Below, in pieces: positions 1 to 5,088 of a DNA stretch of 9,594 nt. Positions within the stretch are counted from its first letter, which is position 1, and every line of letters begins with the position of its first letter. Position numbers and translations under genes: made by a program. The notes under the pieces were generated by a model, which saw only the letters and a program-made list of their open reading frames with translations, had not been told where the DNA came from and made no database searches. Origin of the DNA: an uncultured Eggerthellaceae bacterium (GTDB taxonomy: Bacteria; Actinomycetota; Coriobacteriia; Coriobacteriales; Eggerthellaceae); assembly GCA_910589135.1 (NCBI GenBank), contig CAJUSL010000061.1, positions 1 through 9,594 of the forward strand, read 5' to 3'.

Positions 1-261
1 TGTTCGATCTACACCAACATCCTGGAAGGTGTCATGGACACGTTCTCCAGCGTGATCAGCAACAACCTGAACTACACCATGCGCACGCTTACCCTCATCA
101 CTCTGATCATGGCCGTGCCCACCATCGTGTTCAGCTTCTACGGCATGAACGTGGAGGGATTGCCGCTCGTGCAATGGTCGTGGTTCCCGGTCGTCGTGGC
201 GGCGGTCATCTGCATCGGGGCCATCCTGGTAATCCGCAACGGTCGGTTCCTGAAGAAGTAG
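1..261 (+). CDS. CorA-family Mg2+/divalent cation transporter, C-terminal fragment (5' end outside window)
   Basis: This frame is open from the first base, so only the last 86 residues are present. Two hydrophobic segments flank the sequence YGMN. The Gly-Met-Asn motif at the end of the first transmembrane helix is the selectivity signature of CorA-type channels (Mg2+, Co2+, Ni2+), which work as inner-membrane pentamers. The residues before the first helix (NNLNYTMRTLTLIT) match the usual end of the long pore-lining helix. The protein ends in a short basic tail (RFLKK), as is normal for the family, which puts the C-terminus in the cytoplasm. The stop codon is 6 bp from the 3' end of a convergent tRNA-Ser gene. 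The cytoplasmic domain is not visible, so I cannot tell CorA proper from a related zinc or cobalt transporter. Confidence 0.9.
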   Translation, partial: CSIYTNILEGVMDTFSSVISNNLNYTMRTLTLITLIMAVPTIVFSFYGMNVEGLPLVQWSWFPVVVAAVICIGAILVIRNGRFLKK

Positions 262-267
262 CGGAAA

Positions 268-355
268 TGGCGGAGGAGGTAGGATTCGAACCCACGGAAC
301 CTCGCGGCTCAACAGTTTTCAAGACTGCCGCCTTCGACCACTCGGCCACTCCTCC
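268..355 (-). tRNA. tRNA-Ser (anticodon UGA)
   Basis: On the minus strand the gene starts GGAGGAG at 355 and ends CTCCTCC, discriminator G and an encoded CCA (270-268). The acceptor stem is 7 bp. The anticodon arm is GCAGT-CTTGAAA-ACTGT, with TGA in positions 34-36, so it reads UCA-type serine codons. A long variable arm (type II tRNA) and the TTCGAAT T-loop confirm serine. Length with CCA is 88 nt. The 3' end is 6 bp from the stop of the convergent corA-type gene. No poly-U hairpin is visible before transcription would enter that gene. Confidence 0.96.
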
Positions 356-366
356 GCAGTTGAATC

Positions 367-394
367 AGCATAGCACAACGCTTCGCAAGGTTAA
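367..394 (-). promoter_or_regulatory. Probable sigma-70 promoter of tRNA-Ser(UGA)
   Basis: Read on the minus strand, a -35-like TTAACC (394-389) is followed by a 16-bp spacer and a -10-like TATGCT (372-367). The expected start near 360 is about 5 nt before the mature tRNA 5' end at 355. The -35 lies inside a 25-bp tandem repeat, so a second copy of TTAACC sits 25 bp further upstream. The assignment rests on consensus match and position only. Confidence 0.5.
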
Positions 395-439
395 CGCAGC
401 CGGTCCTTCACAAGGTTAACGCAGCCGGCCTTTCGCAAG
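382..439. repeat. 25-bp tandem repeat, about 2.3 copies
   Basis: Unit 1 spans 382-406 and unit 2 spans 407-431. They differ at only four positions, and 19 bp (CAAGGTTAACGCAGCCGG plus flanks) are shared almost exactly. A third partial unit, TTCGCAAG, follows at 432-439. The array lies between the minus-strand cysteine-rich gene and the tRNA it precedes. Each full unit carries GTTAAC, which supplies the -35-like element of the tRNA promoter. It looks like a local duplication. Confidence 0.8.
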
Positions 440-449
440 CGCCCGGTGC

Positions 450-698
450 CTAGATCATGGACAGGTCGAACTCGATTCCGTCGCGCTCGCACTGCATCTT
501 CTTGCGCGTCATCATGCAGATGGACACGACGCCTTTCCCCTCGGGGTGCAAGAAGTACTGCTTGTAGCCGCAGTTGCCGTAGCCGCTGCACGAGCGGCAC
601 TTGATGTCGTTGAGGTCGAAGCCGTCCATGATGTCGTCGGTGAGCTGCCTCATCCCCCCCGGACCTTTGGGAACCGGCCTCGTCGGCTTGTCGGACAT
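450..698 (-). CDS. Small cysteine-rich protein of unknown function (82 aa)
   Basis: I do not recognise this family. The start at 698 is supported by a strong ribosome binding site (AAGGAGG, 5 nt before ATG), which favours this frame over a longer overlapping one. The protein is soluble, with no signal peptide or membrane helix. It has five cysteines: C34, C37 and C43 in a tight cluster (KCRSCSGYGNCGY), then C61 and C70. The spacing CxxC-x5-C followed by two more cysteines could bind zinc or an iron-sulfur cluster, but that is inference. The N-terminus is proline- and lysine-rich. It is transcribed divergently from tadA across a 149-bp gap, and toward tRNA-Ser(UGA), so read-through into the tRNA is possible. 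No clear terminator separates them. Confidence 0.8.
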   Translation of the reverse strand: MSDKPTRPVPKGPGGMRQLTDDIMDGFDLNDIKCRSCSGYGNCGYKQYFLHPEGKGVVSICMMTRKKMQCERDGIEFDLSMI

Positions 699-757
699 GG
701 TGTCCTCCTTGTGGACTTCCCCGGCGTGCAGGCGCGCGCATCCCCGGCGCCTTCACG

Positions 758-763
758 TATACT
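758..763 (+). promoter_or_regulatory. Possible -10 element upstream of tadA
   Basis: TATACT lies about 85 bp before the tadA start, in the divergent gap shared with the minus-strand cysteine-rich gene. No convincing -35 hexamer is found 16-18 bp upstream. It is reported only as the best -10-like sequence in the gap. Confidence 0.3.
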
Positions 764-847
764 GGTTGCTTGCACCATAGAATACAACGGAACCGAGGCC
801 GTGTGTCCCGGCATCGGCACAGAACGCGAAAAAACGGAGGAACTTCG

Positions 848-1387
848 GTGGGGGAGCAACCGCGGCATCCAGGCGACCGGCGCACCGACAGCGTCCAGAG
901 CCGTGCCGGCTACATGGCGATGGCCCTCGAGGAGGCGCGCAAGGCGTATGCGCTGGGCGAGGTCCCCATCGGTGCCGTGGTCGTTCACGAGCCGTACGAC
1001 GCAGCCACGCGCACGTTCGTCGGCGAGCCGCGCGTGGTGGCTGCGGCGCACAACCTGCGGGAGGCCGCGAAGGACGCGTCCGCCCATGCGGAATTTCTGG
1101 CCATGCGCGAGGCCATGCGCGCCCTCGATGCATGGCGGCTTTCCGATTGCACCGTGTACGTCACGCTCGAGCCGTGCCCGATGTGCGCCGGGCTCATGCA
1201 GCAGGCGCGCGTGGCGGCCTGCGTGTTCGGCGCGCCCGACCCCAAGGGCGGCGCGGTGGGCTCGCTGTACGAGTTGCACGACGACGACCGGCTCAACCAT
1301 TCGTTCAGGGTGACCGGCGGCGTCATGCAGGAGGAATGCTCCCGCATTCTCAAGGACTTCTTCGCCGAAAGGAGGGCGCGGAAATGA
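848..1387 (+). CDS. tadA: tRNA-specific adenosine deaminase TadA
   Basis: TadA deaminates A34 to inosine in the anticodon wobble position of tRNA-Arg(ACG), a cytoplasmic and usually essential reaction. The zinc-deaminase signature is complete: HAE at 80-82 (zinc ligand H80, proton-shuttling E82) and PCPMC at 109-113 (zinc ligands C110 and C113). The frame is open further upstream, but I chose the GTG at 848 because GGAGG (836-840) lies 7 nt before it. The upstream ATG at 770 has no such site and would add a basic, unconserved stretch. The product is 179 aa, slightly longer than the E. coli enzyme. A short loop between the first two core strands (around residues 46-58) accounts for some of the excess. 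Its stop overlaps the ispE start (ATGA), which implies translational coupling. Confidence 0.93.
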   Translation: MGEQPRHPGDRRTDSVQSRAGYMAMALEEARKAYALGEVPIGAVVVHEPYDAATRTFVGEPRVVAAAHNLREAAKDASAHAEFLAMREAMRALDAWRLSDCTVYVTLEPCPMCAGLMQQARVAACVFGAPDPKGGAVGSLYELHDDDRLNHSFRVTGGVMQEECSRILKDFFAERRARK

Positions 1388-2640
1388 CTGCAGACGGCCA
1401 GATGGGCAACACCGTGCCGGAAGATGGCGTGCGCGTGTCCGAGCAAGAGGGCAGCGTGGGCGCGGGCGAGCAGGCTGGCGGCGCATGCGGGGCCGAGGCG
1501 CCCGGGTGCGCGGACGCGCAGGTCGTCGACATGCTCGCCGAGGCGCGCGAGGCGCAGTGGACGGCGCTTTCGTTCATGGGGGAGGACGCCATCAAGCTGG
1601 TGGCTCCCGCCAAGGTGAACCTGTTCCTGGGGGTGGGCCCGCGCAGGGACGACGGCTACCACGAGGTGCTGAACGTCATGCATGCGCTGGCGCTGCACGA
1701 CAACATATATATAAGCTGCCGCGATATAAGCTGCCGCGATGCGGACGGGGAAGCTGCGGACGGTGAGGCAGCCGGAGCCGCGGACGGGGAAGGCGGTCCG
1801 GCCACCGCGGTCGCCGGCAACGCCGCAGGCGGGGATGCGCCCTGCGCCTGCGCCTTCGCGGGCCCGGCGGCGAACCTTGCGGTGCGCATCGAGATGGTCG
1901 ACAAGACACAGATGCTCGCCGCTCCCGGCGCGCGCGGCGCCATCGATGTTCCGGTGCGCGACAACATCGTGTTCAAGGCGATCGATTTGCTGGCGCGCAA
2001 GCTGGACGTCGTGCGCGCGCAGCGCATCGACGTGCGCATCGAGAAGCACGTTCCCATGCAGGCCGGCCTCGGCGGCGGCTCTGCCGATGCGGCGGCGGCG
2101 CTCGTCGGCATGGCGCACTTCTGGGGGCTGGCGGATGGCGGGCGCACGCTGCACGCGGCCGCTTCGCAGCTGGGTGCGGATGTCGCCTTCTTCCTGAAGG
2201 GCGGCTGCGGGCTGTTCACGGGCAAGGGCGACGCCTTCGAGCGTACCATCGCGCCGATGAAGCAAGCGCTCGTGCTGGTGCGGCCGAACGCGGGCGTGTC
2301 GACGGCGGAATGCTACGCGGCGTTCGACGCGCGTCCGGTGGAGGTTCCGGCCAAGCTGGCGGCCCAGGCGGAAGACGCTGACCGTGCCGAGGGCGTGCCG
2401 CTGTTCAACAACCTGGCGCCGGCGGCCTATTCCATCATACCCGAGCTCGCCGAAGTGGCGGCATGGCTGGCCGCCGAGTGTCCCGGCGACCCGCACGTGC
2501 TGCTGTCGGGGAGCGGGTCGGCCACGTACGCCGTCGTCGCCACCTACGCCGAGGCCGCCCGCATCGCCGGCGCCGCGAATGCCCGCGGATGGTGGGCGCG
2601 CGCCACGTCGTTCTCGTCGCTGCGCGCGTTGAAGGCGTAG
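1384..2640 (+). CDS. ispE: 4-diphosphocytidyl-2-C-methyl-D-erythritol kinase IspE, with unusual extension and insert
   Basis: IspE phosphorylates CDP-methylerythritol in the non-mevalonate (MEP) isoprenoid pathway. GHMP-kinase motifs are present in order: APAKVNLF with the substrate-binding lysine at K77, the ATP loop PMQAGLGGGSADAA from 224, GADVAFFL with the catalytic aspartate at D266, and LLSGSGSA from 373. The start at 1384 follows AAAGGAGGG by about 8 nt and overlaps the tadA stop. The 418 residues exceed the usual 280-300. About 64 extra residues, rich in Ala, Gly and Glu, precede the kinase core. A second excess of about 50 residues (110-163) sits in the N-terminal domain between IYIS and AVRIEM and is built from pentapeptide repeats. 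An internal ATG at 1576 would give a near-normal N-terminus but lacks the better ribosome binding site. The catalytic core looks intact. Confidence 0.93.
   Translation: MTADGQMGNTVPEDGVRVSEQEGSVGAGEQAGGACGAEAPGCADAQVVDMLAEAREAQWTALSFMGEDAIKLVAPAKVNLFLGVGPRRDDGYHEVLNVMHALALHDNIYISCRDISCRDADGEAADGEAAGAADGEGGPATAVAGNAAGGDAPCACAFAGPAANLAVRIEMVDKTQMLAAPGARGAIDVPVRDNIVFKAIDLLARKLDVVRAQRIDVRIEKHVPMQAGLGGGSADAAAALVGMAHFWGLADGGRTLHAAASQLGADVAFFLKGGCGLFTGKGDAFERTIAPMKQALVLVRPNAGVSTAECYAAFDARPVEVPAKLAAQAEDADRAEGVPLFNNLAPAAYSIIPELAEVAAWLAAECPGDPHVLLSGSGSATYAVVATYAEAARIAGAANARGWWARATSFSSLRALKA
1709..1794 (+). repeat. 15-bp in-frame minisatellite inside ispE
   Basis: Two perfect 15-bp copies encoding ISCRD (1709-1723 and 1724-1738, by nucleotide match) are followed by copies of a second 15-bp unit, GCGGACGGGGAAGCT and variants, at 1741-1755, 1756-1770 and 1780-1794 (ADGEA, ADGEA, ADGEG). 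A 9-bp spacer separates the last two. Unit lengths are multiples of three, so gain or loss of copies keeps the frame. The first unit is AT-rich (a run of ATATATATA at 1705-1713) and uses the rare ATA isoleucine codon three times within 24 bases, unlike the surrounding sequence. Confidence 0.85.
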
Positions 2641-2641
2641 C

Positions 2642-3058
2642 ATGCTGAGGCTTCTCGTCATGCTCACGCGCAGCCTTCCGCTGCTCATCGCGCTGATCGT
2701 CCTGGCGGTGGCCATCTATGCGTTCGTGTCGTGGCGCCGCACGCCCACGCGCGCGAAGGAGGTCCTGATCAAGGTGTTCCTCGTGCTGTGCAGCGCCATC
2801 GCGGCGTTCTTCGCGCTTGCGTCGCTGTACGCGGTGGTCGACGGCAACACGCCGGTGCTCGAGCTGGCGGCAAGCTGTGCGATCGTGGGCGTCGTGGGGC
2901 TGCTGGTCACGCTCGTCTGTCGCCACTTCTTCAAGAAGCATCATCCGCATTACGCTTACGAGCCCACCGAGAAGGCGCGGCCCATCACCAACAAGCCCGA
3001 CGCGCTGAGCATCATCACGAAGGTGCTGAACTACCTGAACGACCATCGACGCAGGTAG
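2642..3058 (+). CDS. Small integral membrane protein of unknown function (138 aa)
   Basis: I do not recognise a named family. Three hydrophobic segments are clear: residues 11-31, 43-66 and 73-93. A basic stretch (RRTPTRAK) follows the first and RHFFKKHH follows the third. By the positive-inside rule the loop after helix 1 and the C-terminal tail of about 45 residues would be cytoplasmic. The tail is polar and basic with no catalytic motif that I can see. The ATG is 1 bp after the ispE stop, with only a weak GAAGG-like site, so it is probably translated by coupling with ispE. An in-frame ATG at residue 7 is an alternative start. Its place as the last gene of the tadA-ispE cluster does not by itself reveal a role. 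Confidence 0.8.
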   Translation: MLRLLVMLTRSLPLLIALIVLAVAIYAFVSWRRTPTRAKEVLIKVFLVLCSAIAAFFALASLYAVVDGNTPVLELAASCAIVGVVGLLVTLVCRHFFKKHHPHYAYEPTEKARPITNKPDALSIITKVLNYLNDHRRR

Positions 3059-3135
3059 GGAACGTCCCCTGGCACGCGCCGGCGCCGTTTGCGCGCTTCG
3101 TCGGCGAAAAGAACCGCGCACGCTCGCCCTTTCGC

Positions 3136-3141
3136 TATACT
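3136..3141 (+). promoter_or_regulatory. Possible -10 element of the nhaC-type gene
   Basis: TATACT lies 37 bp before the ATG at 3179, which would give a leader of about 30 nt containing the ribosome binding site GAAAGAGG. No good -35 is visible 16-18 bp upstream. Confidence rests on position and the near-consensus hexamer. Confidence 0.35.
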
Positions 3142-3178
3142 TGAAGCCATTGTCTGCCGCGTTTGCGAAAGAGGCACC

Positions 3179-4858
3179 ATGGAGGGTTTCGATCTGATCA
3201 CCACGGGCGTCTGGTCCATCATCCCGCCCATCCTTGCGCTTGTCATGGCTCTCGTGACCAAGGAGGTGTACTCCTCGCTCACGGTGGGAATCTTCGTCGG
3301 TATGCTGATCTATCAGTTCACGCTGAACGGCGCAGGCATCGACCAGGCCATCGACGCATTGTGCATGGTGCCGCAGATGATGGCCGAGCAAATCGCCGGG
3401 AACGGGGCCCTGTTGCTGTTCCTTGCGCTGCTGGGCGCGCTCACGGTGGTCATCGCCATCGCCGGCGGCTCGCGCGCGTATGCCCGCTGGGTTTCCACGC
3501 ACATCAAGTCGGCCCGTTCGGCGACGGTGCTCACGGCGCTGCTGGGCATCTTCATCTTCGTGGACGACTATTTCAACTGCCTGACGGTCGGCGCGGTGAT
3601 GAGGCCCGTCACCGACCGCTTCCACGTCAGCCACGAGAAGCTTGCGTGGATCATCGACTCCATGGCCGCGCCGATCTGCATCATCGCGCCCGTCTCGTCG
3701 TGGGCGGTCGCGGTTTCCGGCTATCTGGGCGCGGACGGCTTCAACACCTTCATCGCGTCGATCCCGTACAACTTCTACGCGCTGCTCACCATCTTCTTCG
3801 TGTTCTTCATGCTGGTCACGAAGATGGACTTCGGCCCCATGCGCAAGGCCGAGGTCGAGTCGGGCTCCGAAGACACCGACCTGGCGCGCATTCCCGCCCA
3901 GGGCACGAAGCTTGAGAAGGTCGCCACCAGCGGCGTGAAGGACGTGTCGCGCATCGACAAGAACCCGCCCGAGATTGGGACCGTGGTCGCGGAAACCGCC
4001 GACGTGAAGACGCTGACCTCGGAAGAGCTGGAGGACTACAAGGGCATCGCGATCAGCGACAAGGGCCGCGTGTCCGACCTGGTGATTCCCATCCTGTGCC
4101 TGATCTTCTTCAGCATCGTGGGCATGATGTACACCGGCGGGTTCTTCGAAGGCGTCGACTTCTCGACGGCTATCGGCGAGGACCCGGTGGGTGGTCTGTG
4201 CATCGGTTCGTTCGTGGCCATCTGCATCGCCGGCATCATGTTCCTGCCGCGCAAGCTCATGACGCTCGGCGGGTTCGTCGAGGGCCTGAGCGAGGGCGTG
4301 CGGTCGATGATCGGCGCCATCATGATCTTGGTGCTCGCGTGGAGCCTGGGCGGAACGTGCCGCTATCTGCTGGGGACGGGCGACTTCGTTGCCGACTTCC
4401 TGAACGGGCTCGGCGTGGGGCTCGACCTGCTGCCGTTCGTGCTGTTCCTGGTGACGGCGTTCGTCGGCTTCGCGATGGGGACCTCGTGGGGGTCCATCGC
4501 GCTGATCGTGCCCATCGTGGTGGGCGTGTTCGGCCCCGACGACCCGCTGTTCCTGGTCGCGGTGGGCGCGACGCTTGCGGGCTCGGTGTACGGCGACCAC
4601 ATCTCGCCGATTTCCGACACCACGATCCTGTCGTCCGCCGGCGCGAAGTGCAACCATTTGCGCCACGTCGCCACGCAGATCCCCTACGCCACCACCGTCA
4701 TGGTCGTGTCGGCCGTCGGGTACCTGATCGCGGGCTTCACGAAGACCCCGTGGATTTCGCTGGTGCTTGGGGTCGTGCTGGTCGCGGCGGCTGCGTTCGC
4801 GCTGCACAAGATTTCCGGCGGCAAGGCGAAGGTGGCTGCGAAGCCTGCCGGCAACTAG
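3179..4858 (+). CDS. NhaC-family Na+/H+ antiporter
   Basis: This is a polytopic inner-membrane protein of 559 aa that probably exchanges Na+ for H+. Family hallmarks are the acidic pair in FVDDYFNCLTVG (D129, D130), the broken-helix motif MGTSWGSIA in the second half, and YGDHISPISDTTILSSAG around residues 471-487, typical of the COG1757/NhaC group. The two halves are separated by a charged, soluble loop at about 215-300 containing many Glu, Asp and Lys residues, longer than I expect for NhaC. The ATG at 3179 is preferred because GAAAGAGG lies 5 nt upstream; an earlier in-frame ATG at 3089 would add 30 non-hydrophobic residues. It is followed by a strong hairpin terminator, so it is likely transcribed alone. 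Related transporters carry malate/lactate or arginine/ornithine, so the exact substrate is uncertain. Confidence 0.88.
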   Translation: MEGFDLITTGVWSIIPPILALVMALVTKEVYSSLTVGIFVGMLIYQFTLNGAGIDQAIDALCMVPQMMAEQIAGNGALLLFLALLGALTVVIAIAGGSRAYARWVSTHIKSARSATVLTALLGIFIFVDDYFNCLTVGAVMRPVTDRFHVSHEKLAWIIDSMAAPICIIAPVSSWAVAVSGYLGADGFNTFIASIPYNFYALLTIFFVFFMLVTKMDFGPMRKAEVESGSEDTDLARIPAQGTKLEKVATSGVKDVSRIDKNPPEIGTVVAETADVKTLTSEELEDYKGIAISDKGRVSDLVIPILCLIFFSIVGMMYTGGFFEGVDFSTAIGEDPVGGLCIGSFVAICIAGIMFLPRKLMTLGGFVEGLSEGVRSMIGAIMILVLAWSLGGTCRYLLGTGDFVADFLNGLGVGLDLLPFVLFLVTAFVGFAMGTSWGSIALIVPIVVGVFGPDDPLFLVAVGATLAGSVYGDHISPISDTTILSSAGAKCNHLRHVATQIPYATTVMVVSAVGYLIAGFTKTPWISLVLGVVLVAAAAFALHKISGGKAKVAAKPAGN

Positions 4859-4919
4859 CGCGTTGCGGGCGCTCAGGGTCCGTGTGCCGAAAACGAACGT
4901 CTCCTGTCGCGTCAGTCAA

Positions 4920-4947
4920 AAAAAGCTCCCCGAACGGGGAGCTTTTT
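4920..4947. terminator. Bidirectional rho-independent terminator between the nhaC-type gene and tRNA-Ser(GCU)
   Basis: A perfect 12-bp stem (AAAAAGCTCCCC, 4920-4931, pairing with 4936-4947) encloses the loop GAAC. On the plus strand the stem ends in five T. On the minus strand it is followed by an extended T run (complement of the A run from 4918), which is the stronger termination signal. The hairpin lies 61 bp after the antiporter stop and 10 bp beyond the 3' end of the convergent tRNA-Ser(GCU), so it can end both transcripts. Confidence 0.92.
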
Positions 4948-4956
4948 GCATTCAAC

Positions 4957-5047
4957 TGGCGGAGGAGTAGGGATTCGAACCCTAGATACCCTTTTGGGGT
5001 ATACTCACTTAGCAGGCGAGCACCTTCGGCCTCTCGGTCACTCCTCC
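4957..5047 (-). tRNA. tRNA-Ser (anticodon GCU)
   Basis: On the minus strand it begins GGAGGAG at 5047 and ends CTCCTCC, discriminator G and encoded CCA (4959-4957). The anticodon arm CTCGC-CTGCTAA-GTGAG carries GCT, reading AGC and AGU. A long variable arm with an A-rich loop (stem TACCC / GGGTA) marks a type II serine tRNA. Length with CCA is 91 nt. The acceptor stem is identical to that of tRNA-Ser(UGA) at 268-355, consistent with recognition by the same seryl-tRNA synthetase. Confidence 0.96.
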
Positions 5048-5059
5048 GCGCGCCCGTAA

Positions 5060-5088
5060 ATCTTAACCGAGTGGGGGCAAAAGTTCAA
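5060..5088 (-). promoter_or_regulatory. Sigma-70 promoter of tRNA-Ser(GCU)
   Basis: Read on the minus strand, TTGAAC (5088-5083) and TAAGAT (5065-5060) are separated by exactly 17 bp. The expected start near 5053 is about 6 nt before the mature tRNA. The -35 hexamer abuts the first base of the divergent DUF2207 start codon at 5088. Polymerase bound here would cover the translation start region of that gene, so the two transcripts may interfere. Confidence 0.7.

Noticed and set aside
391..885. Longer minus-strand frame (164 codons) overlapping the cysteine-rich gene
   Set aside because: No ribosome binding site, arginine-rich shadow composition, and it would run across the divergent promoter gap; the 82-residue frame has the strong ribosome binding site.
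2435..4807. Very long minus-strand open frames (up to 790 codons) opposite the antiporter and ispE
   Set aside because: Composition is His/Arg/Asp-rich, as expected for the antisense frame of GC-rich genes; no motif or start signal, and both plus-strand genes have diagnostic motifs.
268..5047. The two minus-strand tRNA-Ser genes as attachment sites bounding a mobile island
   Set aside because: Shared sequence is only what serine tRNAs have in common; no integrase, no partial tRNA duplicate, and the genes between are core-type (tadA, ispE, antiporter).
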